Of a stretch of 64,000 bases of DNA, positions 47,865 through 58,440 are shown one piece after another; position 1 is the first letter of the stretch; each line of letters starts with the position of its first letter. The DNA lies in contig CM065802.1 of assembly GCA_033398695.1 (NCBI GenBank), positions 83,004,096 to 83,068,095 on the forward strand. The letters run 5' to 3'. The position numbers and the translations under genes were made by a program. This DNA is from Orobanche coerulescens. Taxonomy: Eukaryota; Streptophyta; Magnoliopsida; Lamiales; Orobanchaceae. Below the pieces are notes generated by a model that was given only the letters and a program-made list of their open reading frames with translations, had not been told where the DNA came from and did no database searches.

Positions 47865-49253
47865 ATGAAGAAAGAAGACGAAATTGTGGAACTTTCATCC
47901 ATTCCTATTGTGAACGAATTTCCAGATGTATTTCCTGACGAGTTACCTGGACTACCTCCACGAAGGGATGTAGAATTTACCATTGAGCTGGAACCCGGAG
48001 CTACACCAATTTCTAAGGCGCCGTATCGTATGGCACCTACTGAGATGTACGAACTGAAGAAGCAACTGGAGGAGTTACTGGATAAGGGCTATATTCAGCC
48101 AAGCGTTTCACCACGGGGCGCCCGATTCTTTGTCCGAAAGAAGGATGGATCGCTTCGACTGTGTATTGACTATCGAGAGATGAACAAGATGACGATTAAG
48201 AACAAATATCCGTTGCCACGGATTGATGATCTGTTTGACCAGTTGCAAGGGGCAACAGTATTTTCTAAAATCGATCTGAGATCAGGATATCATCAGCTGA
48301 GGATTAAGGAATCTGATGTTCAAATCGGCGTTGAACTCGCTACGGACATTATGAGTTTGTAGTAATGCCGCTTGGTCTCACTAACGCACTTGTATTTATG
48401 CAATTGATGAACCGTGTGTTCATTGAATTTTTGGATAAATTTGTGGTCGTGTTCATTGATGACATTCTGGTGTATTCTAAGAGCCCGGAAGAACATGCGC
48501 AGCATTTGCGGATTGTATTGGAACTTTTGAGAAACGAGCAATTGTACGCCAAACTTTCTAAGTGTGAATTCTGGCTAAAGGAAGTAATGTTCCTCGGCCA
48601 TGTGGTGTCAGCTAAAGGAGTCCGAGTAGATCCTCAGAAGATCAAAGCAATTATGTATTGGAAGCCTCCAAAGAACGTGAAAGAAGTCTGAAGCTTCTTA
48701 GGACTTGCTGGATACTATCGTCGATTCGTGGAAGGGTTTTCTAAAATCTCCCGCCCACTTACTCGAATCCTGCAGAAAACCCAAAAGTTTGAGTGGAATG
48801 AGTTGTGTCAGTTTAGCTTTGATGAATTGAAGAAGAGATTGACGACGTCACCGATTCTATCACTTCCACAGGGAACTGAAGGATTTATAGTTTACAGTGA
48901 TGCTTCGAACCAAGGACTTGGGTGCGTATTGATGCAGAATGATAAGGTGATCGATTATGCGTCACGACAGCTGAAACCGTATGAAGTAAATTACCCAACA
49001 CATGATTTGGAGCTAGCAGCAGTGGTTTTTGCTTTGAAGATGTGGAGGCATTATCTGTACGGGACTCACTGTCAGATCTTTACGGATCACAAGAGTCTCA
49101 AGTACATATTCGGTCAGAAAGAATTAAACATGCGGTAAAGAAGATGGTTAGAACTGATTAAGGACTATGACTTGGAGATTTTATATCATCCAGGCAAAGC
49201 GAATGTAGTGGCCGATGCACTTAGCCGCAAGCCTGTTTCTATTCGCATCTTGA
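47865..49253 (+). pseudogene. Tekay-type reverse transcriptase-RNase H, copy 2, broken
   Basis: The RT N-terminus is open from 47865 ([47 protein letters not shown]) to about 48325, where it shifts frame in a stretch that copy 1 reads cleanly. It reopens at 48365 with the active-site [10 protein letters not shown], stops at TGA 48689-48691, then covers RNase H ([11 protein letters not shown]) to a TAA at 49136-49138. That last stop is the one shared with copy 1. A further shift occurs near 49240, where copy 1 reads CAGATGCTGG. Confidence 0.88.
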
Positions 49254-50790
49254 GACGCTGACCTCCCAACTTAGCCTTCAACGAGAGATGATTCGTGAAG
49301 GAATTGAGGTATGGTTACAAAGAGTCCAAGGACAACTGTGCGTGATGGAAATAACTTCATCATTAACCGAAGGAATCAAATCTAGACTGGCAGATGATCC
49401 TCTGATGATTCGGTTACGTGATGAAGTGATCAAAGGAAAGGCCCCCGGATTCATAATTCATGATGATGGAGTTTTGAGATTTCAGAACCGACTCTGCGTT
49501 CCCGATGTTGATGTTCTGAAACAGACGATTATGAAGGAAGCTCACAGTTCGCCCTACTCTATCCACCCGGGCACCAGTAAAATGTATAAGGACTTGAAGT
49601 AGAATTTCTAGTGGGGCAACATGAAGAAAGATGTAGCGGACTATGTTTCTAAATGCTTGACGTGTCAGCAGGTTAAGATCGAGCACCAGCGGCCTGCCGG
49701 AATGTTGAAGCCACTCTCGATTCCTGAATGGAAGTGGGAGGACATATCGATGGACTTTATCACTAATATGCTGAGAACCAGGACAGGAATGAACATGATT
49801 TGGGTGATAGTTGATCGTTTAACCAAATCAGCTTATTTTCTAGGCATTAAGGACACGTGGGGACCAGAGAGGTTGGCACGAGTATTTATTTCAGAGATAG
49901 TTCGATTGCATGGTACGCTGAAGACCATTGTTTCTGATCGAGACAGCCGTTTTGTGTCTCACTTCTGGAAAGCAGTTCATAAGGCCTTGGGGACCGAATT
50001 GAACTTCAGCACAGCTTATCACCCGCAGACTGACAGACAATCCGAGAGGACCATTCAAACGGTGGAAGATATGTTGAGGGCTTGTGCCTTAGATTGGTCA
50101 AACGATTGGGAAGTTCATCTACCGTTGATTGAATTTACCTACAACAATAGTTGGCATGCTTCCATTAAGATGGCACCGTTTGAGGCATTATACGGAAGGA
50201 GATGCAGATCGCCTATCTTTGGGGACGATTCATCAGACTTGATCGGAACAGAACCAGAGTTGATCGTGCAGACTCGAGAGAAGATAGCCTTGATTCGTAA
50301 AAGACTGTTGACCGCCCAGAGTCGCCAGAAATCCTACGCGGACGTACGCCGTCGCCCATTGGAGTTCGATCGAGACCACGTACTTTTGAAGGTTTCTCCT
50401 ACTCGGGGAATCTTTCGTTTTGGAAGGAAAGGAAAGTTGAGTCCGAGATATATCGGACCATTTGAGATCCTCGAGAGAGTTGGGGAGTTGGCATACAGAT
50501 TGGCATTGCCGCCGTCATTGTGCCATGTTCATAACGTGTTCCACGTATCCCAGTTACGGAGGTATATACCGCATCCCGACCATATCATTGATTTCGGCGA
50601 GATCGAAGTCGCACAGGATGGGACGTTTGAAGAAAGACCGGTCAAGATACTCGAGAGTCGAGTTAAACAGCTGAGGAACAAACCAATCGTTTTGGTCAAA
50701 GTTCAATGGTCACGTCACGGAATGGAAGAAGCCACCTGGGAAACAGAAGCTGATATGAAGTCTAGATATCCCGAGTTATTTTCGTCTTGA
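49254..50790 (+). pseudogene. Tekay-type integrase with chromodomain, copy 2
   Basis: The N-terminal part (49288-49602) ends at TAG 49600-49602, with a second TAG nine bases later. At both places copy 1 has AAGCAG and CTGG, so each looks like a C-to-T or G-to-A change at a CHG site. From 49621 the frame stays open for 389 codons and holds CLTCQQVK, the DDE core (WVIVDRLTKSAYF, IVSDRDSRF, QSERTIQT) and the chromodomain end VKVQWSRHGMEEATWETE. The protein would be inactive without its N-terminal zinc finger. Confidence 0.88.
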
Positions 50791-50825
50791 GTTTCGGGAC
50801 GAAACTCCTTTTTAGTAGGAGAGTA

Positions 50826-53183
50826 TGTAATATCCAGATTTATTACGGTGTATTTAATCTGTACTCAAACCCTGTATTATTCGGATTTATGGTTTTGATT
50901 ATTGGAGTATGATATTTCTTGCATTGATATGATTGTACATAAGTATAGAAGCATGCAAAATTTCTCATGCAAACTCGTGATAGCGCACGCTAAGAATGTA
51001 TCTTAACGCGCGCTATCGGGCTACTATTAGCGCACGCTATGCAGATAGGAGTTGCGTGCGCTAAGAACTCAATTATTGAGCGGGACGGCTAGCACATGCG
51101 CCAGCCGGGACATGGGTCCGGATAAGATTCCCGCGGACGAACCCGGACAATTCTGAAGTCAACTCATATTAGCGCACGCTAAGGAAATCTTAGTAGCGTG
51201 CGCTAACTTGTTAAAATGCAGAATATTATAAATGGGACAACAACCCGTTTTGGCTTACATTTTTCTCGTCCATTCTTCATTCCTGAGAGACCAGAGAGTT
51301 GTAATAATACTTCTATATACTTAGAACACATCTTGTTGGTGTTTATATATTGGTTATCACTTGGGAGTAATCATTGAAGTGGAATAGCACCTTGGAGTAG
51401 CATACAACCAACCGGAGTCGGATTCTACCTTACGGTTCAGTGATTTCATCATATTGAGGTATGTTCAATCTATCTCCAGACTTAGAGTTGGATTCTAACG
51501 AATTGGATGATCATGTTAACGAGATATTGATTTTTATAGATGAATTATCCAAAGTATATCATGTTTGGAATATTGAGATGATTAAGTCTTAAGTGCCTTG
51601 ATTATGATCATCATAATTCGAATCTTATTACATTGAACAAGTAGAGTAAGCTTCTATCATTGGTGATCCGAATCTAGTAGATGACTTCATAATAATCTTG
51701 GACTTGACTTTAACATCATTATTGTTAGATAAATCTAAAGGATTGATCATGGAAGGATTTATCTAGTATAGATGGGACGTTTAACCACTTCAGCATGATA
51801 ATATTGATTGATATAGAAGTGTTGATATCAACCGTTAAGCTTTTCGAATCGTCATATGAAGAATTGTAGTCGAAATGGAATATGGTTTATATGGTATGCA
51901 TATCCTTGAATCCGAAGTTGTTATCCGTAAGATCATTCATAATCGTATGTACATGATATTCATGGAAGTAACATGAAGTATCACGGAAGATTTCATTGTT
52001 TCGATCATGGCGAGAACAGTTCTTGCTTTCGGCCAAGAAGAACCGCCATGCACAGATAGCGCACGCTAAGCTATATAGATTAACGTGCGCTATCGAGCAC
52101 GAGTTAGCGTACGCTACGTTTGGTACGTAACGTACGCTAGGCCATCAGACGAGCCAGTCGACTGATCAGTGAAGTACCGACCATACATAGTCAGCGTACG
52201 TTAGGCTTTGTTGTTTGCGTGCGCTATCGAGCAGACTTAACGCATTAGCGTGCGCTAAGCAGTTCAGGCAGATTTCATTTTATGAACTTTTTGCCGTAAA
52301 TCGAATTGTTAAACATTCGTACGACGTGAGATAAATCCTATATCATTTCTTTTGTTAAGGTTTGGTCTCGTTACGGGATTGATTGAGGAGGACGACCTTC
52401 GAGTGTTCATTTTCGTGGAAGTGTTGTTCTTGTCTTCAAATCGAGGCAAGTACTTTAATTGTTTTATGTATTGATGTTATACATATTATCGTGCATGTAT
52501 GTCGTTGTTGTATGTCCACCTCGTGTTGGTCCGACGGGATCATCGGGGGATCTATGCTAGCGTCATACTGGATCATCGGACGGGTTTTTCCACCACGGGT
52601 TGGTCTGACGGGATCATCGTGGGTTCTAGGCAGTGAACGCTGGATCGACGGAATTACCATGTGTATGTTATGATATCATGTTGTGATTATCAGTTGTGTA
52701 TGTCATTTTTGAGTTTCTCGTAGGAGAAGACTCGTTGGTATTTTTCTTGTCGTTTACGTTATTCGTGAGATATGAATAATATGTTGTGGTACTTGTACTA
52801 GCATCGTTGTGCTAACCCCTTCGGGGGTGAACATTTTGTTTATGTTCAGGATCCAGGAGAGCGGGAAAACAACCACTGGAGCTGCATGACGACGAGGGTG
52901 CAGAGTGATGTTTCGGCCGGGTTTATTTGTCTGTTGTTTATTGGTTATTTCAATAAGTACTCGAGTACGAAGTCATTTGTGATGAATTTGAATTTGGTGA
53001 TGTATTATTGAGTTCTGTTGAACAATTGTACTATTTTTGTATTTAGTCAGAATTGTTGTATCGTAATTCCGTTATTTCCATTTGTTAGTACCTTTTAATG
53101 CCTGTTCAATTCTTCAGCCTTGTAAATCCTTATGTAAAGGATTACGGTGCTGTAATATTCCTGAATATATCGGGGGTGTTACA
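50826..53183 (+). repeat. Tekay-type LTR 3
   Basis: This 2358-bp LTR ends TATCGGGGGTGTTACA beside the ATAAA target duplication. The purine tract before it matches that of LTR 2. A palindrome-rich section near 52230 lacks about 20 bp present in LTRs 1 and 2 (CACGCTACACAGAGTACTT region). The hairpin site near 52018-52045 has its own sequence. Confidence 0.92.
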
Positions 53184-53188
53184 ATAAA

Positions 53189-53620
53189 ATCACTAAGTTA
53201 ACCGGATTTTGTAAAGTCAACGACTCTGGATACGGGAGGGAGTTCTTCAATTTACAGACTCCTCCCCCATCTTCATAGCCTCGGGACGACAACAGGCAGG
53301 ACGGTAGTGATCTTCATCTATCTTTAAATACTTGAATGATTTTGGTGGTGGATTGTAGTTGTGTTGTTGTAGGACTCTTGTATATTTATAGTTGTGTTAA
53401 TTGTGTAAGTGATTTATTGATACTACTAATATGTTGATGAAATTTATGTTCTTGAATGCGTCGTGCGTTGTGTTGCATATAATGTTGGGCATATTATTGA
53501 TGGTATTAGTTGAATGTGTTGTGCGTTGATTGTTGTTGATAATGGGAGGTGGTATATAAAAATTGCAGGTGCAAAAAAACAGGTTTTGGGATCCGAAAAT
53601 CTGAATTGATTTTTTTTTTA
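53189..53620 (+). pseudogene. CACTA right interior with possible TnpD start remnant
   Basis: If the Tekay array is set aside, the CACTA reads ATGGATAAA and then ATCACTAAGTT. Starting codons resemble MDK followed by a KL..F......GYGREFFNL pattern in a shifted frame. This is like the N-terminal transposase-associated domain of plant TnpD proteins (usual start MDKSW, then a GV-EFL block). The likeness is weak and rests on a few residues. The rest is T-rich and noncoding. No transposase core is present. Confidence 0.35.
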
Positions 53621-53624
53621 TATA

Positions 53625-53965
53625 TATTAGGTTTTAGCCGACGACCTTTAAACAGTCGTCGGCTAAAGTATATTATTTTTTAAAAATAAAATATTTTAAC
53701 CGACAACTATTGTTAAATGTCGTCGGCTAAACTATATTACTTTTTTTTTTTTGAAAAACTTTAGCCGACGACATTTAACAATAGTCGTCGGCTAAAGATT
53801 AGAGGTTTAGCCGACGACCCTTAACAATCGTCGACTAAACTTTAGCCGACGGGCAAAGGTCGTCGGCTAAACCTTCGACGACGAATATCGGCCGACGGTT
53901 TTTTAGCCAACGACTGAGGGGATTAGCCGACGACATTGACCTTAGTCGTCGGCTAAACCCCCCAT
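53625..53965. repeat. CACTA right subterminal repeats
   Basis: Closely spaced copies of TTTAGCCGACGAC and GTCGTCGGCTAAA occur in both orientations, including long inverted pairs around 53690-53800. They mirror the left end. Confidence 0.88.
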
Positions 53966-53975
53966 ATTGGTAGTG

Positions 53976-54084
53976 ATATTTATACTAATAAATAGGGATA
54001 TAACCCTAAAAGCCCACTAGGCATCTTAGCCCATTAAGTGTCTTATCCCGCAAGTAATGTCCATAAAATAATATATTTACAACA
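53976..54084 (-). repeat. Copia 5' LTR, part 3 of 3
   Basis: This continues the LTR after the CACTA (TTTATACTAATAAATAGGG, AACCCTAAAAGCCCACTAGG) to its outer end ATATTTACAACA at 54084. It aligns with 573-673. AGTCT follows, the right half of the copia target duplication. Confidence 0.9.
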
Positions 54085-54089
54085 AGTCT

Positions 54090-54473
54090 GAGATTTATGA
54101 TTAAGGAAAATATCGTAATTTTGTAAATATATATGAATAAATAAATCTTCTCAACTCATTTATTGAATAAACTAATTGAAAAAGTTGGTGAAATAAACTT
54201 TTTGAAAATTAGAGGATTGAGCTCAATCATCTAATTCAAAAAAAAAAAGCTTTCACCCAAACATCAAAATTAGAAGTTTGTAAAGTCTAACCTCTAATTT
54301 ATTTTAAACCTCTAATTTTGATTGAAAAACCTGTTTACTTGCATGCTTTAAATTTTCAAATATAAGCGGTCGTTGCGTGTGGTCCTTATCACATGTGTTT
54401 TTTTAGGAAAATGCTTGTTAAAATCAATCTTCATGATCTTATCTTGAAAAGATAATGTTTCTTGCATTGTTTT
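54090..54473. other. AT-rich flank, nothing recognised
   Basis: This is noncoding AT-rich DNA to the right of the copia nest. A short ACCTCTAATTTT motif recurs near 54290-54320. No gene or element was recognised. Confidence 0.4.
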
Positions 54474-55167
54474 AGGGGTGGCTAAATAAACACCTCTTTT
54501 ACTAAAAAAATACCCCTACTCAAGACAAACCTAGGGTTGTAGGTAATGATTAATTACTAATTTATTTTTAATCAATAAATATTAATTAATTAATACATGT
54601 AGTTCTATATTATTTAATGATTAAATATTTAGGTAAATGATTACTTATTTATTTTAAATTAATAAATATTAATACCATATAGATTTTTTATATGTTATTA
54701 TAAAAATATAAATGAATACATAAAAATAAAAATATGAGCCCAAAAATAATATCATTTAACATTACGATGAAAAATATGAAAAATAAATCGAACACCTAAA
54801 TTTCAAATAAAAAATATTAGTAAACATTATGATGACCAAAAAAAATTAGTATCACGATAAGTATTTATACCTGATCGGTAAAAAATGGTGATATCCCCAT
54901 AGAGAACTCATTGCCTTCATCTGAGTCTTTTCGGTATAAACTCGACATCTTTTCAATAAACACTACAAATTATAATAAAAATAAATAGTTATAAAACTAA
55001 AATTATAAAAAAACAGATTGAAAAATAAATATATTTTTTTTTTAAAAACTACAGTCCCAAACAAGAATGAAAAAAAAAAAGTTCAGAATGAAATAAATAT
55101 AATTCAGCTATTGTTTTTTGAAAACAAGAATTTTTTTTCCCAAGTAACCCCCACCCCCGCCCAGTAT

Positions 55168-55218
55168 TGTCTCTCTCTCTCTCTCTCTCTCTCCTGTTCT
55201 CTCTCTCCCGATCTCTCT
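55168..55218. repeat. TC microsatellite
   Basis: A run of TC dinucleotides is interrupted by CCTGTTC and CCGA. The overlapping SLSLSLS reading frame is an artefact of it. Confidence 0.85.
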
Positions 55219-55284
55219 CAAAGATTTACCTTATTTGTATTGTTTTGTTTGATTAATGTAAGTTATCTTTTTTTATAACAAAAT

Positions 55285-55555
55285 ACAAGTGGTTAGTAGT
55301 TAGATTATAATTAATGTTAAAATTTAAAAAATAATAAAATACAAGTGGTTAGTAGTTAGATTAGAATTAATATTAAAATTTAAAAGTAATAAAATACAAG
55401 TGGTTAGTATTTAGATTAGAATTAATGTTAAAATTTAAAAAATAATAAAATATAAGTGGTTAGTAGTTAGATTAGAATTAATGTTAAAATTTAAAAAATA
55501 ATAAAATACAAGTGGTTAGTAGTTAGATTAGAATTAACGTTAAAATTTAAAAATA
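55285..55555. repeat. 56-bp minisatellite, about five copies
   Basis: Units start ACAAGTGGTTAGTAGTTAG at about 55285, 55341, 55396, 55452 and 55508. Each ends in an A-rich AATAATAAAAT stretch, with few differences between units, which suggests recent expansion. Confidence 0.9.
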
Positions 55556-55611
55556 CTCAATTCTGAGATATCGCTTTTTGTACATTTTCCTAGATTTGAA
55601 TCTGAAATGAA

Positions 55612-57383
55612 TCTATACTTCTATTAAAAAGAGTCGTGACAAGTGTCACTCTCTAAGATTTTTAATTTTTTTAAAAAATCTACTTTACTATTAAAATAAA
55701 GTTGTACAAAATACGTGTCTTTACGTAGATTTTGGATTAATTTTTTTTTTTAAATACACTAACTCCTATTTGAATGAGAGTTAATGGATCTTTTTATTTT
55801 TCTCTCAATATGTAGAAGTTAATAGTTTTATCGTCTCAACTCTATTTTTATTACTAATATTTTAAATTAATCTTCTTTTAAGATATTTGATTTAACATTC
55901 ATTAGGCACATATATAATTAAAATATATTTTTTGAATATAAGTTGTTTTTGAATAATTATTACATTATATCTTGATTTTAAATTATTTGTATATAAAATA
56001 CAAAAATCAAATAATTTTTGAAATAAATCTATCTTTTACAAGATCAATACTTTTACTTCACTTTTCACCTTATTATAATAATATTAGATTATTGAGTTAT
56101 TTTATTTTAAAAATATTTGGGAAAAAAATTATAAACATGTTAGACTTACAATTCCCGAGAAATATATATTATTAGTTAAAATAATTTTTTGATTGATTCT
56201 TCTTTTGTGAAAAGAAAAATTATATAAATAAATATAATAAGTTGATTATATTTTTACTTAAATACGTCACAATAATATACTTTATCACCCTATGCCTACT
56301 GAATTAACATCATTGTGGATCTCATGGTATATTATTAAGTATAAAATGTGTGACTTTAATCTAAATATTTATCAAAAATATATGACGTTCTTTCGTATGT
56401 ATACTGATATGTAATTATATTAGTATATTAATATAAATATTACAAATATACAATGATCATATAGATTACTGTCATGTTTATATATTTTATATCGAACTTT
56501 TACACATCTATCTATACTTAATATTAAAAGAGAGTCGCCACACGTTAATCCTCTTTTTAAAAATTTTAAAAAAAATGGACGTTTAATTTGGGACGGGATT
56601 AGAGGGTTATTCCATTATATACTATCTACCAATTAAAAACTTTCTCTCATTTTATTCCTTTTATTTTTAAGATAATAGTTTAAACAATTACAACTTTTAC
56701 GTATCAATTTTATTTTTGAAAAAAATATGTCAAATTAATTCTTACTTCGTGTTCTTTAATTTGACATCCATATAGTATATATAAAGTAATATAAATATCA
56801 TTATAATATATTTAGATGATTAAAATATTTCAATATAAAAATATAAGAATATTGAAGAAAAATATATTTTTAGTTTATTTTCATAAACAATTATTGATTT
56901 TTAAGAATTATTTTATTCTGATTATAAAATAGTAAAATATATTACATTAATATCAAATCATATAAAAAAATTATATTAGTAAGAATACCGGTTGTATACT
57001 TTTCATGAAAGTTGATAATACAACAACAACATCAGAAATTTTTACCCCAAAATACTTTGGGTAGGCTATAATGAAAGTTGATAATAATAAATATAATTTA
57101 ATTTCTTATTTATAAAATTAGATATAAGACTCATATTGTTCTATATGAAAAAACAAATGCCGGTGCTTAATTAATTTACGGTTTCCTATCATGTGCCCTT
57201 AGATCACATGATAAGAATTTATAAATAAAATTAAATCAAATAATAGTATATGTATACGCCAGATGATATCTTACTCATGTATATTTTATAATAATTTTAT
57301 AATATTATTGAAATTCGATCACATATTATTAATATAATAAAATATTTAATATTTTACGCGCGCATCGATTTTATGACATCTAG
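55612..57383 (+). mobile_element. Probable non-autonomous Helitron
   Basis: A TCTATACTTCTATTAAAAAG start after an A (55612) and a CTAG end before a T (57380-57383), with a CGCGCG-containing hairpin-like motif about 20 bp upstream, fit plant Helitron ends. A second similar start, TCTATACTTAATATTAAAAG, lies at 56511, so either two nested copies or a shorter 0.87-kb element is possible. No Rep/helicase gene is present. Termini are short and there is no TSD to test, so confidence is limited. Confidence 0.4.
57021..57070 (-). mobile_element. 50-bp remnant insertion of an RTE-type 3' end
   Basis: The insert runs from CAACAACAACATCAG to TTTGGGTAGGCTATA. It matches the general form of plant RTE/SINE 3' ends with a TTG-repeat tail on the minus strand. 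A perfect 16-bp duplication, ATGAAAGTTGATAATA, lies on both sides (57005-57020 and 57071-57086). Confidence 0.8.
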
Positions 57384-57531
57384 TTTGTTTAAAAAAAGAA
57401 GCACTTATAAACCAACAAGAAAGTGGAGGTATTTATGGGGGTGTTGACATTATTATTGTTGAAAGAAAGTGATAGATGGACGGTGGGGTCAGGGTGTTTA
57501 AGGGGTGTTTATTTAGCATCACCTTTGTTTT

Positions 57532-58037
57532 AATTTTTCCATTATAAAACGCCAGTATGTGTATGTATAATTAATCATCACATGTTAAAGTCAATGAACA
57601 CGATTTTATCATTGAAATATATATTAATTAATTTTTATCCCATGCATCCAAATTCCAATAGCAGGGGAGGCATAAAAGAACTCGGCCTTATGTCCATATT
57701 ACAAACGTACATGATTCTCTATAGGAATGTCGACACCAATATAAAGTTAAGACTACGATTTTGAAAATCTTACTTTTTGAACAAAATTCCAAAATAATCT
57801 TTTCTTTGAAGATTGTAATATATGAATTTTATGACTAACGAAATCTTATACATTTTTCTTTGGTACAAACGAAATCTTATACATTGAGAAAATGGTAGAA
57901 ATCTCATCCCAAACCCCACCTAACTGCCAACACATGTAAATATATGAATAAAATGGGGCTAACCCTTGGAACCTTTCTAGATGTGGAAAATATCCTCTCC
58001 GGCTCATCTATCTTTAATTCTTTTCAATTTTATTTTA
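57532..58037. other. AT-rich stretch, nothing recognised
   Basis: No gene or element is supported here. A short ACGAAATCTTATACATT motif occurs twice near 57840-57885. Confidence 0.4.
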
Positions 58038-58039
58038 TA

Positions 58040-58350
58040 CTCCCCGTCCATGATCTGTTGACACTATTTTTTTATTCTGACGTCCACAATCTGTTGAATC
58101 TTTCTACTTTAAAAAGTAGACCCCACAATAAAATTTATATTTATACCCTTCAATTACATAAATTATTGCTAAAATACATGGTGGGCCCATAAATAGGACC
58201 CAAAAGAATCATTTTAACACATCACCCAACAATTAGAATAGCTAATCTAATCTAATAAATGGAACCCAAATGAATCAGTTTAACACATTATCACAATACA
58301 TTAAATACCGATCCCAGAATTTTGGGTCAAGAGATCATGGACGGAGGGAG
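58040..58350. mobile_element. Stowaway MITE
   Basis: The left end CTCCCCGTCCATGATCT and the reverse complement of the right end CTCCCTCCGTCCATGATCT form the typical Stowaway inverted repeat. TA lies at both sides (58038-58039 and 58351-58352). At about 311 bp and with no coding sequence, it would depend on a mariner-type transposase. Confidence 0.85.
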
Positions 58351-58440
58351 TATAATTTATAATTATTAGATACCACTATAAAAGTAATACAATATATGAA
58401 TATAATAATAAACATTTAAGTAGTTATGTTATATATATAC

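Larger units (their letters stand above)
36289..53183 (+). mobile_element. Tekay/Del-type chromovirus array, LTR-body-LTR-body-LTR
   Basis: Three nearly identical 2.36-kb LTRs flank two bodies of 4.9 kb. One TSD, ATAAA (36284-36288 and 53184-53188), bounds the whole array, and none bounds the middle LTR. Each body has a tRNA-iMet-like primer site, gag, protease, RT-RNase H, integrase and a chromodomain, with a purine tract before the next LTR. The single TSD shows that the array grew by recombination after one insertion. Chromodomain and gag features fit the Tekay/Del lineage. The lineage name is from family knowledge. Confidence 0.92.
34975..53975 (+). mobile_element. Non-autonomous CACTA (CMC) DNA transposon carrying a Tekay array
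   Basis: The inverted termini CACTACCAA at 34975 and TTGGTAGTG at 53975 are flanked by the 3-bp duplication ATA (34972-34974 and 53976-53978). The intact copia LTR at about 569-580 shows the undisturbed target. Both ends carry many copies of TTTAGCCGACGAC and its complement GTCGTCGGCTAAA, as expected for transposase-binding subterminal repeats. Minus the inserted array, only about 2.1 kb of CACTA DNA is left, without a full transposase. Orientation is taken from the transposase-like remnant at 53189 onward. Confidence 0.9.
424..54084 (-). mobile_element. Decayed Ty1/copia-type retrotransposon, host of the whole nest
   Basis: The two LTRs match each other over about 250 bp (424-673 and, in three pieces, 30758-54084). 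They begin TGTTGTAAATA and end near TG..TATAACA-like sequence on the minus strand. The purine tract AAGGGGAAG sits directly before the 3' LTR on the minus strand, at 674-682. The flanks GGTCT (419-423) and AGTCT (54085-54089) agree at four of five bases, as expected for an old 5-bp TSD. The remaining interior is three pieces (674-1098, 9970-10820, 28556-30757), about 3.5 kb in all, with no open gag-pol. Everything else between the LTRs is later insertion. The structure is read directly from repeats and TSDs. The copia assignment rests on the purine tract, the noncoding 3' motifs and a decayed RNase H trace. Confidence 0.85.
54474..57524. mobile_element. 3.05-kb terminal-inverted-repeat element, superfamily uncertain
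   Basis: The left end AGGGGTGGCTAAATAAACAC and the right end, read in reverse complement as AGGTGATGCTAAATAAACAC, are imperfect inverted repeats of about 25 bp. They are flanked by a 7-bp direct duplication, TTGTTTT (54467-54473 and 57525-57531). The interior is AT-rich with no transposase, and is itself interrupted by a tandem repeat, a probable Helitron and a tiny RTE insertion. The low-complexity duplication leaves some doubt about its true length. A hAT or Mutator-like origin is possible. Confidence 0.55.

Noticed and set aside
45917..50825. Second independent Tekay insertion
   Set aside because: The middle LTR has no target duplication on either side, and the single ATAAA pair bounds the whole array. 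Recombination explains it better.
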